Positions 46,905 to 55,811 of a stretch of DNA of 64,000 nucleotides are shown here, piece after piece (position 1 is the stretch's first letter; each line of letters starts with the position of its first letter). A model generated the notes under the pieces. That model did no database searches. It had not been told where the DNA came from and worked only from the letters and a program-made list of their open reading frames with translations. Location of the stretch: positions 744,001 to 808,000 of the forward strand of contig CAVQDQ010000002.1 of NCBI GenBank assembly GCA_963711315.1. Direction: 5' to 3'. A program made the position numbers and the translations under genes. The stretch is from PALSA-612 sp963711315. GTDB lineage: Bacteria; Actinomycetota; Thermoleophilia; Gaiellales; Gaiellaceae.

Positions 46905-47923
46905 GCGGCTACCGGCTTCTCCAGCTCCGGCGAGTAGTCGCCCGACCGCGCGAGGCCGTTCATCCGCGCACGGTGCAGGTATGCAGCTTGCGCGGCCTCA
47001 GCGTTCGCCGTGTCTCCTCCCCACGCCTTGAGCGCCGGCGCCTGGAGCGCACGCCCGTACGAGTAGGACAGCTGCCACGGATGCGGGCCGCTGGCATTCA
47101 TGGCGTTGAGATGCGCGGTCGCGTCCTCGTCGGACTGTCCGCCCGAAAGGAAGACGACGCCGGGCACGGCCGCGGGCACATGGCGGCGGAAGCAGAGCAG
47201 CGTCTGCTCGGCCACCTCGTCCACGCTCGCCTGTGTCGGGCATTCGTAGCCGGACAGCACCATGTTGGGCTTCAGCAGCATCCCCTCGTAGTGGATGCGC
47301 TGGTCGCGAAGCTCGGTGAACACGGCATGCAGCGTCCGGGACGTAGCGTCGAAGGAGCGCTCGATCGTGTGGTCGCCGTCCATCAGCACCTCGGGCTCGA
47401 CGATCGGCACGAGGCCGGCCTCCTGGCTGAGGCCCGCGTACCGCGCGAGCGCGTGCGCGTTCGTCCAGATGCAGTACTCGCTGGGGATGCCCTCGCCGAT
47501 GGTGATCACGGCGCGCCACTTGGTAAAGCGCGCACCCAGCTCCCGGTACTCGGCCAGCCGCTCGCGGAGGCCGTCGAGGCCCTCGGTGACCATCTCGCCC
47601 GGAGCGTTCGCGAGATCCTTCGCTCCCGCATCGACCTTGATGCCGGGAATGATCCCCTGCTCGGCGAGCTTGGCCGGGAACGGCGTGCCGTCCGCGGACG
47701 TCTGCCGGATGGTCTCGTCGTAGAGGATGACGCCGCTGATGTGGTCGGCGGCGCCGTCGGTGGTGAAGAGGAGGTTGCGGTAGAAGCGGCGACTCTCCTC
47801 GGTCGACTCCACGCCGATGGAGTCGAAGCGCTTCTTGATGGTCCCGCTCGACTCGTCCGCGGCCAGGATGCCCTTCCCCGGCGCGACGAGCGCTCTGGCG
47901 GTGCTTGTCAGCTCGTCAGACAT
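46901..47923 (-). CDS. Class I fructose-bisphosphate aldolase
   Basis: Schiff-base aldolase of 340 residues: VAPGKGILAADESSGTIKKR at the N-terminus, TKWRAVITIG, the Glu pair in VPIVEPEVLMDGDHT, the Schiff-base Lys in GMLLKPNMVLSGY and the C-terminal VFLSGGQSDEDATAHLNAMN. The class I type is less common in bacteria than class II. It lies ten bases after pgk in a gap-pgk-fba unit. Intact. Confidence 0.95.
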   Translation of the reverse strand: MSDELTSTARALVAPGKGILAADESSGTIKKRFDSIGVESTEESRRFYRNLLFTTDGAADHISGVILYDETIRQTSADGTPFPAKLAEQGIIPGIKVDAGAKDLANAPGEMVTEGLDGLRERLAEYRELGARFTKWRAVITIGEGIPSEYCIWTNAHALARYAGLSQEAGLVPIVEPEVLMDGDHTIERSFDATSRTLHAVFTELRDQRIHYEGMLLKPNMVLSGYECPTQASVDEVAEQTLLCFRRHVPAAVPGVVFLSGGQSDEDATAHLNAMNASGPHPWQLSYSYGRALQAPALKAWGGDTANAEAAQAAYLHRARMNGLARSGDYSPELEKPVAA

Positions 47924-47932
47924 GGCGCGAGT

Positions 47933-48973
47933 TTACCCCGGCGGAATGGCCGCTACGCCCGGCAGTTCCTTGCCCTCCAGGAGCTCGAGCGCGGCCCCGC
48001 CGCCGGTCGATACCCACGACACGCGATCCGCCAGCCCAAGCTCGTTGATCGCCCGCACGGAGTCGCCGCCTCCGACTACGGAATAGGCGTCCGCCTCCGC
48101 CACGGCAAGCGCAACTGCACGCGTGCCATCGGCGAAGCGCGGCCACTCGAAGACGCCCATCGGGCCGTTCCAGAAGATCGTGCGCGCGCCGCCGATGAGC
48201 TCGGCGAAGCGCTCGCGGCTGGCCGGGCCTATGTCGAGGCCGAGCCAGCCCTCGGGCAAGGCGTCGAAGGCGGTCACCTTGGACTCGGCGTCCTCCTCGA
48301 AGGCTGCGGCAGCGACAACGTCGCGCGGCAGCTCGACGTCGAAGTCGAGCGGATTCTCGTCGCGCAGCTCCTCCGCCATCTTCCCGCCGACGATCACGAT
48401 GTCCGCCCGACCACCGAGGTTCCGCAACACGCCGAGCTTGTCCTTGACTTTCGCCCCGCCCGCAACGAGCACGAAGGGCGTCTCGACCTCTCCCAGCAGG
48501 CGGCCGAGGTGCTCGAGCTCCGCTTCCATCAGCAGGCCGGCGTACGCGGGAAGCAGGTGCGCGACGCCCTCGGTTGACGCATGGGCACGATGCGCCGAGC
48601 CGAACGCGTCGTTGACATAGAGGTCCATATCGTCTGCCAGCTCGGCGGCGAGGCTCGGATCGTTCGCCGTCTCTCGATCATCGAAGCGAGTGTTCTCTAG
48701 CACTCGAATCCTCTCGTCCGGCAGCAACGTGCGCAGGCGATTGGCGCATGGGGCGATGGAGTAGTCGGGATCGACCCCATCCGGCCGCCCGAGATGAGAG
48801 GCGACGACGACCTCTCTCGCCCCGTGGTCGAGCAGCCAGAGCAGGGTTGGTAGCGAGGAGCGTATGCGCGTGTCGTCGGCCACCTCGCCGTCCTCGAGCG
48901 GCACGTTGAGGTCGGCGCGTACGAGGACGCGCTTACCGGCGACGTCCGCGTCGCGGACCGATCTCGGCGTCAC
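47933..48973 (-). CDS. pgk: Phosphoglycerate kinase (short form)
   Basis: Transfers phosphate from 1,3-bisphosphoglycerate to ADP. Recognised parts: KRVLVRADLNVPLEDG, VASHLGRPDG, VNDAFGSAHRAHAST, FVLVAGGAKVKDKLGVLRNL, TIFWNGPMGVFEWPRFADGT and SVVGGGDSVRAI..STGGGAALELLEGK. The GTG at 48971-48973 overlaps the gap stop. At 346 residues it is about 25 shorter than classical enzymes in the segment between VIVGGKMAEELR and the DVELPRDVVAAA strand. The junction reads smoothly, so this is probably a lineage trait rather than an error. Confidence 0.95.
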   Translation of the reverse strand: MTPRSVRDADVAGKRVLVRADLNVPLEDGEVADDTRIRSSLPTLLWLLDHGAREVVVASHLGRPDGVDPDYSIAPCANRLRTLLPDERIRVLENTRFDDRETANDPSLAAELADDMDLYVNDAFGSAHRAHASTEGVAHLLPAYAGLLMEAELEHLGRLLGEVETPFVLVAGGAKVKDKLGVLRNLGGRADIVIVGGKMAEELRDENPLDFDVELPRDVVAAAAFEEDAESKVTAFDALPEGWLGLDIGPASRERFAELIGGARTIFWNGPMGVFEWPRFADGTRAVALAVAEADAYSVVGGGDSVRAINELGLADRVSWVSTGGGAALELLEGKELPGVAAIPPG

Positions 48974-50007
48974 GCCTTCGCTGCGACCGGCGCCGGTGCG
49001 AGCTTCTGTGCCATCCGCTCGACGAGGTCCGATAGGCGGCAGCTGTAGCCCCACTCGTTGTCGTACCAGCCGAAGACCTTGACCATCGTTCCCGAAGCCA
49101 TCGTCAGCCCGCTGTCGAAGACGCAGGAGTACGAGGAGCCGACGATGTCCGAGGACACGAGCGGCTCGTCCGTGTAGCGGAGGATGTCCTCCAGTGGGCC
49201 AGTGTCGGCGAGCTCCTGGAAGAGGCCGTTGACTTCCTCAACCGTCGTCTCGCGGCCGACGCGAACAACGAAGTCGACCACCGAGCCGTCGGGCACCGGC
49301 GCTCGCATGGACATGCCGTCGATCTTGCCCTTGAGGTCCGGCATCACGACGCCGATGGCGCGTGCAGCCCCGGTCGACGTGGGAATGAGGTTGATCGCCG
49401 CGGCACGTGCCCGGCGCAGATCCTTGTGGGGGAGGTCGAGCACGCGCTGGTCGTTCGTATACGCGTGGATTGTGGTCATGAAGCCCTGCTCGATCGTGAG
49501 CGCGTCGTGCAGCACCTTGGCCATCGGGGCCACGCAGTTCGTAGTGCACGAGGCGTTGGAGAGGATGCTGTGCGCCTCCGGGTCGTAGTCGTCGTCGTTG
49601 ACGCCCAGCACGAGCGTGACGTCGGGATCGGTGGCAGGCGCCGAGATGAGGACCTTCTTCGCGCCCGCCGTCAGGTGCGCCTCCGCCTGATCGCGTTTCG
49701 TGAACAGGCCGGTCGACTCGATGGCAATGTCCACTCCGAGGTCCGTCCAGGGCAGCTCCGCCGGGTCGCGAAACGTGAGCTTCGCGATCCGCCCGCCGTT
49801 GACGGTGATCGAGTCGTCAGCTGCCTCCACGGCGCCCGCGAACGGGCCCAGCACGGAGTCGTATTTCAGGAGGTGCGCCATTGTCTTCGTGTCGCCGATG
49901 TCGTTCACGGCGACGATCTCGAAATCCCCACCGCGCTGGACGTGAGCACGCAGGAAATTGCGCCCGATGCGGCCGAAGCCGTTGATACCTACGCGAGTCT
50001 TGGCCAT
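48970..50007 (-). CDS. gap: Glyceraldehyde-3-phosphate dehydrogenase, type I
   Basis: The 345-residue NAD-dependent enzyme begins RVGINGFGRIGRNFLRA (NAD fold), with the catalytic Cys in SILSNASCTTNCVAP, the catalytic His region in MTTIHAYTNDQRVLDLPHKD, and KVFGWYDNEWGYSCRLSDL near the end. It is intact and first in the gap-pgk-fba unit. whiA precedes it by 9 bases on the same strand, matching the widespread whiA-gap-pgk order in actinobacteria. Confidence 0.96.
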   Translation of the reverse strand: MAKTRVGINGFGRIGRNFLRAHVQRGGDFEIVAVNDIGDTKTMAHLLKYDSVLGPFAGAVEAADDSITVNGGRIAKLTFRDPAELPWTDLGVDIAIESTGLFTKRDQAEAHLTAGAKKVLISAPATDPDVTLVLGVNDDDYDPEAHSILSNASCTTNCVAPMAKVLHDALTIEQGFMTTIHAYTNDQRVLDLPHKDLRRARAAAINLIPTSTGAARAIGVVMPDLKGKIDGMSMRAPVPDGSVVDFVVRVGRETTVEEVNGLFQELADTGPLEDILRYTDEPLVSSDIVGSSYSCVFDSGLTMASGTMVKVFGWYDNEWGYSCRLSDLVERMAQKLAPAPVAAKA

Positions 50008-50016
50008 GCCCTGAGT

Positions 50017-50937
50017 CTATCCCTCGGCCAGTTCGACAAGCCTCGCCAGCCTGCGCTGCACCGCGGCCTTGGTGGCGCGGGGCTCGCACTTCGCCGCCAG
50101 CTCGCGAAACGACAGCGCAGGATGCTTCCGTCGCAACGCTGCGATCTCCTGGAGATCGCCGGAAAGGGACGCGAGCTCGCCCCGCTCCTCCAGCAACCCC
50201 ACCGCACGCAGCTGGCCGTGTGCGGCGCGCGCGGTGCGGACGAGGTTCGCGTGGTCGGCGTTGGCGAGGCGATTCGCCGCGGCACGCGCCGCGGCGACGA
50301 CAGCGTGCTCGTCGATGGCGAGCGCGGCATCGCTGGCACCCGCCAGCGCCAATGTGTCGGCAACGGTCTCCGCGTTGCGAGTGAGCGCGACTGCGTAGGC
50401 GCGACGCCCGCGCGCGCTCAGGAAGACATCATCCTGCCCCGCGACCCTGACGAGGAACTCAGCGCCCTCGAGATCCGAGAACCGAACCTCCAGCTGTGCG
50501 GCGCGCGGGCCGCTGACCGACCCAGCGCCGAGCAACGCTCCGCGCACGTACGCGCCACGGCAGCACGGTCTTCCGACCACCCTGGCCGGCGGTCGCGTCA
50601 GCGGTCGGCCGCCACGACCGACGATCCCGGCCTCACGCAGCACCTCTACGGTCGCGGGCCCTCCCACCACATGCAGCTGGTAGCGCGTGGGACGATCGAA
50701 CGCCCGCTGCCTGTACGTGCGGATCTCGCTCTCCACCTCCAGGCCGCGCAGCAACGAGAACGCGCGGCGGGCAACCGAGGACGCGGAAACATCGAGGTGG
50801 AATGCGAGCTCCCCATGTGCGCGCAGGTGCAGGCTCCCGGCGGTGTGGAAGAGCGCGGAGATCTCGGCGAGCGCGTCGCAACGACGAGCCGGGGCTATCT
50901 GCGCGAGCTCGTTGCGCACGTCCTCCGAGAGCGTCAC
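50017..50937 (-). CDS. whiA: WhiA-family DNA-binding protein
   Basis: WhiA is a conserved Gram-positive regulator with a degenerate LAGLIDADG homing-endonuclease domain and a C-terminal helix-turn-helix; in Streptomyces it controls sporulation. The start VTLSEDVRNELAQIAP is typical. CCRGAYVRGALLGAGSVSGP is the conserved LAGLIDADG-like helix, and LSGDLQEIAALRRKHPALSF then RELAAKCEPRATKAAVQRRL is the HTH. The GTG at 50935-50937 overlaps the ogt stop. rapZ and yvcK, its usual upstream partners, are replaced by ogt here. Intact. Confidence 0.92.
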   Translation of the reverse strand: MTLSEDVRNELAQIAPARRCDALAEISALFHTAGSLHLRAHGELAFHLDVSASSVARRAFSLLRGLEVESEIRTYRQRAFDRPTRYQLHVVGGPATVEVLREAGIVGRGGRPLTRPPARVVGRPCCRGAYVRGALLGAGSVSGPRAAQLEVRFSDLEGAEFLVRVAGQDDVFLSARGRRAYAVALTRNAETVADTLALAGASDAALAIDEHAVVAAARAAANRLANADHANLVRTARAAHGQLRAVGLLEERGELASLSGDLQEIAALRRKHPALSFRELAAKCEPRATKAAVQRRLARLVELAEG

Positions 50938-51389
50938 GCTGCACCCTCCATGCGGAGCAGGCGGCGCTTGTAGTCGACGCCGAGCGAGCCGTAGCTGCCG
51001 AGGCCGCTGGCAGCGACCACCCGGTGGCAGGGCACGAGGATCGGAAAGCGATTCTGGGCGCAGAACGAGCCGGCTGCACGCTGCGCGCTCGGGTGGCCGG
51101 CCAGCGCTGCGAGCTCCCCGTAGGTGACCGTCTCTCCCCGGCCTACCGTCCGCAGTGCGTCGACCACGGCCCGTTGGAACGCCGTGCACCAGGAGAGGTC
51201 GAGCTCGACGTCGCTGAACTCCTCGGGCCTGCCGCCGAAGTACCCAGATAGCCGGTCGGCGAGGGGATGCCTACCTGTGGGCTCGAGATCGTCACGCGGC
51301 AGGTCGTGCCACAAGAGGACGTCTCCCTCGATCAACAGCGCCCCCACTCCGAAGCTGCCGGCGTCGTACAGCACACGATCGCGCGCCAC
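50934..51389 (-). CDS. ogt: Methylated-DNA-[protein]-cysteine S-methyltransferase
   Basis: Removes alkyl groups from O6-alkylguanine by irreversible transfer to its own Cys. The 151-residue protein shows FQRAVVDALRTVGRGETVTY, the recognition helix AQRAAGSFCAQNRFPI and the active site ILVPCHRVVAASGLGSYGS. The N-terminal domain is short. It is upstream of and translationally coupled to whiA, an unusual partner. Intact. Confidence 0.93.
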   Translation of the reverse strand: MARDRVLYDAGSFGVGALLIEGDVLLWHDLPRDDLEPTGRHPLADRLSGYFGGRPEEFSDVELDLSWCTAFQRAVVDALRTVGRGETVTYGELAALAGHPSAQRAAGSFCAQNRFPILVPCHRVVAASGLGSYGSLGVDYKRRLLRMEGAA

Positions 51390-51411
51390 AATGTGAATCT
51401 AGCGGCCACCA

Positions 51412-51577
51412 AGGAGAGCTTGGCGAAACAGTGTCTGTGCCGCCGGAATCACGCTGGAGGCCATGCTGCGGCGTCCTCAGTCGCCCACGTACTTGTCCAG
51501 TACGCGGGCTCCCTGCGTCCTTGCATCACAACCTCCAGCGCGCCCCGGCGACGAGCACCGTTCCGCCAAACTCTCCT
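51412..51577. repeat. 166-base imperfect palindrome (cruciform/hairpin element)
   Basis: The left arm 51412-51460 (starting AGGAGAGCTTGGCGAAAC and ending CGCTGGAGG) is nearly the reverse complement of the right arm 51532-51577 (CCTCCAGCG to CGCCAAACTCTCCT). Inside lies a second perfect hairpin, CGTACT-TGTCC-AGTACG (51488-51504), extended by GCCC/GGGC. The element fills almost the entire ogt-pruA spacer. It could be a miniature palindromic mobile element, a bidirectional structured leader, or a terminator pair for divergent genes. No second copy was noticed here. Confidence 0.7.
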
Positions 51578-51588
51578 AGAATCGGCGC

Positions 51589-53217
51589 GTGAGCATCCAC
51601 GGGATCTTCCGGCCGCCCGCTCCGTTCAACGAACCGGTGCGGTCGTACACCGCCGGCAGTCCGGAGCGAGCAGAGCTCGAGCAGCGTCTCCAGGACATGC
51701 AGTCCGAAAAGATCGAGATCCCGTGCGTGATCGGCGGCGAGGACGTCCGTACGGGCAACACGTTCGAGTCGGTGATGCCGCATCGCAAGGAGCATGTGCT
51801 GGCAGACGTCCACCAGGGCGGCGCCGCAGAGGTGGAGCAAGCGATCGCTGCCGCCGCCGAGGGCTGGCGCGAATGGTCGCGCACGTCGTGGGAGGAGCGC
51901 GTCGCGGTGTTCCTCCGCGCATCGGAGCTGCTCGCCGGCCCGTGGCGCGCGACGCTGACCGCCGCCACGATGCTCAACCAGTCGAAGACGGTGCATCAGG
52001 CCGAGATCGATGCTGCCTGCGAGCTCATCGACTTCTGGCGCTTCAACGCGGACTACCTCGTTCGCATCTACTCCGAGCAGCCCACATCGTCGCCCGGCGT
52101 CTGGAATCGCATGGAGTACCGACCGCTGGAGGGCTTCGTGTTCGCCGTCAGCCCCTTCAACTTCACGGCCATCGGCGGCAACCTGACGGCGTCGCCGGCG
52201 TTGATGGGCAACACCGTCGTCTGGAAGCCGGCCTCCACGTCGGCCTACTCCGCGTACTTCCTGATGCGCCTGCTGCAAGAGGCGGGATTGCCCGACGGCG
52301 TGATCAACCTCGTCTACGGGCCAGGCGCCGCGATCGGCAATCCCGCGCTCGCGAGCCCGGACCTGGCGGGGATCCATTTCACAGGCTCCACGTCTGTCTT
52401 CCAGGACATGTGGCACACGGTCGGCGGCAACATCGAGCGCTACCGGAGCTACCCGCGCATCGTCGGAGAGACGGGAGGCAAGGACTTCATCGTCGTGCAC
52501 CACTCCGCCGACCCCGAGGAGGTGGCGACTGCGGTGCTGCGTGGCTCTTTCGAGTACCAGGGACAGAAGTGCTCGGCTGCGTCGCGCATCTACGTCCCCC
52601 AGTCGCTCTGGGACGCCACACGCGACCGCATCGCAGACGAGGTGGCCACGATCCGCATGGGCGACGTCACCGACTTCCGGAACTTCATGGGTGCGGTGAT
52701 CGACGCCAAAGCTTTCGGCCAGCACCGGGAGGCGATCGAGGAGGCGAAGTCCCAGGGCCGGACGATCGTCGCCGGCGGCACCACAGACGACAGCGAGGGC
52801 TTCTTCGTCGAGCCGACCGTGATCGAGACTTCCGATCCGAACGATCGCCTGCTACGAGAGGAGCTGTTCGGACCTATCGTCACGGCGTATGTCTATCCCG
52901 ACTCGAAGTGGCAGGACACGCTGCAACTGGTGGACGAGACGTCGCCGTATGCGCTCACCGGCGCGGTGTTCGCGAGAGATCGCAACGCGCTCGAGGAGGC
53001 CGGCGACGCGCTGCGCTACGCCGCAGGGAACTTCTACGTCAACGACAAGCCGACGGGAGCCGTAGTCGGCCAGCAACCGTTCGGCGGGGCGAGGGCATCG
53101 GGGACGAACGACAAGGCCGGCTCGATGTGGAACCTCATCCGCTGGGTCAGCCCGCGCACGATCAAGGAGACGTTCGTGCCCGCCACCGACTACCGCTACC
53201 CCTTCTTGGAGCCCTAG
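51589..53217 (+). CDS. pruA: L-glutamate gamma-semialdehyde dehydrogenase (proline catabolism)
   Basis: Oxidises glutamate semialdehyde (P5C) to glutamate with NAD+. The 542-residue ALDH-fold protein has VFAVSPFNFTAIGGNLTASP, the NAD loop in GIHFTGSTSVFQDMW, the general base Glu in RIVGETGGKDFIVVH and the catalytic Cys in FEYQGQKCSAASRIYVP, all typical of the P5CDH subfamily. GTG start at 51589. A TAGAAT at 51577-51582 could be its -10. No proline dehydrogenase gene is adjacent. Intact. Confidence 0.95.
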   Translation: MSIHGIFRPPAPFNEPVRSYTAGSPERAELEQRLQDMQSEKIEIPCVIGGEDVRTGNTFESVMPHRKEHVLADVHQGGAAEVEQAIAAAAEGWREWSRTSWEERVAVFLRASELLAGPWRATLTAATMLNQSKTVHQAEIDAACELIDFWRFNADYLVRIYSEQPTSSPGVWNRMEYRPLEGFVFAVSPFNFTAIGGNLTASPALMGNTVVWKPASTSAYSAYFLMRLLQEAGLPDGVINLVYGPGAAIGNPALASPDLAGIHFTGSTSVFQDMWHTVGGNIERYRSYPRIVGETGGKDFIVVHHSADPEEVATAVLRGSFEYQGQKCSAASRIYVPQSLWDATRDRIADEVATIRMGDVTDFRNFMGAVIDAKAFGQHREAIEEAKSQGRTIVAGGTTDDSEGFFVEPTVIETSDPNDRLLREELFGPIVTAYVYPDSKWQDTLQLVDETSPYALTGAVFARDRNALEEAGDALRYAAGNFYVNDKPTGAVVGQQPFGGARASGTNDKAGSMWNLIRWVSPRTIKETFVPATDYRYPFLEP

Positions 53218-53220
53218 AGA

Positions 53221-53889
53221 TCAAGGGAAGAAGGTCCAGGCCCGGGCAGCAGCGTTGCCGGCCGCGCTCGTGAACGCGACGGCCGTGTGCCGACCGGGCT
53301 GAAGCTTGTTCGCGAAGTTCGCGTAGATGGTGGCGCTGTCCGCATCGGCAGACGTCTGCGGGTCGAGAGTGACGCCGTCCAGATAGAGCAGCGCGATGCC
53401 GGCACCTCCGGCGCCGTGCTTCTCCACGCCGATCTGATTCACGAACTTCCCCCGCGAACCGGGAGGCGGCCCGAGGATGTCGATCCGCACGGGCCCCGGC
53501 AGCTCGACGCGCCAGACGTCTCCCTCGAGCCGCATGGGGACGGCGTAGGCAGAGCGGCCGCGGGAGAGGGCGACGAGGCCGAATTGGCCGTCGATGTTCT
53601 CGGACACCTCGATGGGCAGCGGCGGCTTGGCGAACGGTGCCAGCGTGCGACGAAGCTTCGGGAAGCCGGTCTGCTCGAACTCCTCGAATGTCGGCCCTTC
53701 GCGGCGTTGCGAAGGCTGCGAGAGCAGGCTCCACGCCGTCTCCGCGTCGTTTTTGGCCGCCGCGTCCACGAGCGCCTGCATTACCTCCCGCCCCGGATCT
53801 GGTGGCGCGGCGGTCTCTTCCTTCTTGCCGCCGCAGCCCGCAACGGCCAGCATGAGCAGCGCTGCGCCGATGAGCACCGCTCTCCGCAC
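53221..53889 (-). CDS. Lipoprotein of unknown function
   Basis: The lipobox LAVAGCGG gives acylation at Cys 19, followed by a polar linker (KKEETAAPPDPG). The rest begins with a helical NTF2-like segment (ALVDAAAKNDAETAWSLLSQ, EEFEQTGFPKLRRTLAPF) and continues with beta strands (QFGLVALSRGRSAYAVPMRL). The C-terminal ~90 residues (GIALLYLDGVTLDPQTSADA to TAVAFTSAAGNAAARAWTFF) look like a second Ig-like domain. Surface-anchored; role unknown. Lies 10 bases from the uvrC stop. Confidence 0.75.
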   Translation of the reverse strand: MRRAVLIGAALLMLAVAGCGGKKEETAAPPDPGREVMQALVDAAAKNDAETAWSLLSQPSQRREGPTFEEFEQTGFPKLRRTLAPFAKPPLPIEVSENIDGQFGLVALSRGRSAYAVPMRLEGDVWRVELPGPVRIDILGPPPGSRGKFVNQIGVEKHGAGGAGIALLYLDGVTLDPQTSADADSATIYANFANKLQPGRHTAVAFTSAAGNAAARAWTFFP

Positions 53890-53899
53890 GCGCGGGATG

Positions 53900-55771
53900 C
53901 TAGCCGGAGCCCGTCACTGTCGGCCCCGCCTTGTGCAGCTGCGCGTAGACGGCACGAGCAGTCTTCTCCGGAAGCCCTGGCACTCCCTCCAGCTCCTCCT
54001 GTGATGCGGCGAGGATGCGCTCGACGGACCCGAAGTGGTTCAGCAGCGCCCGCCGCCTTGCCGGCCCGACGCCGCGCAGGTGGTCGAGCAGGGAGTCGCG
54101 CGCCTCGGCAGTTCTCTTCTGCCGGTGATAGCCGACCGCGAAGCGGTGAGCCTCGTCGCGGATGCGCTGCAGCAGCTGAAGACCCGCCGATGAGCGATCG
54201 AGCACGATCGGGCTTCGCTGACCAGGGACATAGACATGCTCCTCGCGCTTCGCGAGTGAGACAACGGCGACTCGCGGCAGCTCGTACTCGTGCATGGCCT
54301 TGAGTGCCGCGGACAGCTGCCCCCTCCCCCCGTCCACGACGACGAGGTTGGGAATGGCGGCGAAGGACTCGTCCCAGTCGGGAGTACTGGATGGGACTCC
54401 CGCCCGCGCGAAGCGGCGCGAAAGCACTTCGGCGAGCGCCGCGTAATCGTCCTGCCTCCCCGCGGGGCGACGGATAGCGAACTTCCGGTAGAGCGCCTTC
54501 CGCGGCTGCGCATCGCGAAAGACCGCCATCGCCCCGACGGTCTGCCGGCCCTGCGTCGTCGAGATGTCGAAGCACTCGATGCGCAGGGGCAGGCTCTCGA
54601 GATTGAGTGCCTCGCGTAGCTCCTCGAGCGCCGCCACGCGACGGAGCTTCTGGCGCTCGGTCGCCGCTGCCGCAGAGACGAGCGCGAGCTCCGCGTTCCT
54701 CGTGGCGAGCTCCGCGAGCCGGCGCTTGTCGCCTCTGAAAGCGGGGCGCACGACGACCCGAGAGCCGCGCCGCTCGGTGAGCAGCTCCTCCAGAGCCGCC
54801 AGGCTCCCGACCTCGCGCGGCAGCACGACCTCGGGCGGGATGCTCGGTGCGGAGCTGTAGTAGCCGAGGCAGAACTCCTCGGCGATCGTCTGGATGTCCT
54901 GGCCGGCGACGTTCTCGAGATGGAAGCTGTAGCGGTCGACGAGCTTTCCGTCGCGCAACGGGAAGACCTGAGCGGCCGCGCAATCGTCGTCCACGGCCAG
55001 TCCGATCACGTCGATCGTGTCGGTTCGGCCATGCGGCGCAGCCTGCCGCTCGGCCAGGTGGCGAACGGAGAACATCCGGTTGCGGTAGCGCGCCGCGTCC
55101 TCGAATCGCTCCTCAGCCGCCGCGGCGGCCATCTCGGCCTCGAGTTGCCGGTCGATCGTCTTCGTGTCCCCGGACAGGAAGTCGATCACGCCGTCGATGA
55201 TCTTCCGGTACTCCTCCGGCGACACCTTGCCGACACACGGCGCCAGGCAGCGGTCGATGTGGTAGTCGAGGCATGGAATCCCGGAGTGACGCCCGGGCCG
55301 CGGCCCCTCACACGGGCGAAAGCGAAAGGCGCGGTTGAGGACGTCGAGCGTCTCCCGCACCTTCTTCGCATTCGCGTACGGACCGAAGTAGACGACGCCG
55401 CGGCGGTGCCGCTCCCGAGTGAACATCACGCGCGGGTACTCGTCCTCCACGGTCACGGCGATGTACGGAAACGACTTGTCGTCCCGCAGCCGGATGTTGA
55501 ACGGCGGGCGGTGGCGCTTGATGAGGCTCTGCTCGAGGTGAAGCGCCTGGGCCTCCGTGCTGGTGACGATCGTCTCGATGTCACGAATGCGCTGGACCAG
55601 TTGCACCGACCCGAGCCGTGTGTCCCCCGTCTTCTGGAAGTAGCTGCGCACGCGCGAGCGCAGTGACTTTGCCTTCCCCACGTAGAGGACCGCGCCGTCC
55701 TCTCCTCGGAAGAGGTAGACGCCTGGCCCCTTGGGGAGCGATTGCAGCTGGGCTTTGACGCGGTCGGTCAC
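53900..55771 (-). CDS. uvrC: Excinuclease ABC subunit C
   Basis: UvrC makes both incisions in nucleotide excision repair. Domains in order: GIY-YIG nuclease (GVYLFRGEDGAVLYVGKAKS), the Cys-rich CLDYHIDRCLAPCVG, a UVR motif (AAAAAEERFEDAARYRNRM), the RNase H-like 3' nuclease (RIECFDISTTQGRQTVGAMA, LVVVDGGRGQLSAAL) and the C-terminal (HhH)2 domain (LRGVGPARRRALLNHFGSVE). The GTG at 55769-55771 gives a normal start. Intact at about 623 residues. In many actinobacteria uvrC-rapZ-yvcK-whiA-gap are contiguous; here other genes intervene. Confidence 0.96.
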   Translation of the reverse strand: MTDRVKAQLQSLPKGPGVYLFRGEDGAVLYVGKAKSLRSRVRSYFQKTGDTRLGSVQLVQRIRDIETIVTSTEAQALHLEQSLIKRHRPPFNIRLRDDKSFPYIAVTVEDEYPRVMFTRERHRRGVVYFGPYANAKKVRETLDVLNRAFRFRPCEGPRPGRHSGIPCLDYHIDRCLAPCVGKVSPEEYRKIIDGVIDFLSGDTKTIDRQLEAEMAAAAAEERFEDAARYRNRMFSVRHLAERQAAPHGRTDTIDVIGLAVDDDCAAAQVFPLRDGKLVDRYSFHLENVAGQDIQTIAEEFCLGYYSSAPSIPPEVVLPREVGSLAALEELLTERRGSRVVVRPAFRGDKRRLAELATRNAELALVSAAAATERQKLRRVAALEELREALNLESLPLRIECFDISTTQGRQTVGAMAVFRDAQPRKALYRKFAIRRPAGRQDDYAALAEVLSRRFARAGVPSSTPDWDESFAAIPNLVVVDGGRGQLSAALKAMHEYELPRVAVVSLAKREEHVYVPGQRSPIVLDRSSAGLQLLQRIRDEAHRFAVGYHRQKRTAEARDSLLDHLRGVGPARRRALLNHFGSVERILAASQEELEGVPGLPEKTARAVYAQLHKAGPTVTGSG

Positions 55772-55811
55772 GCCACGCCCAGCGTAGCCAGCGGCTACTT
55801 TTACGCTCGTC

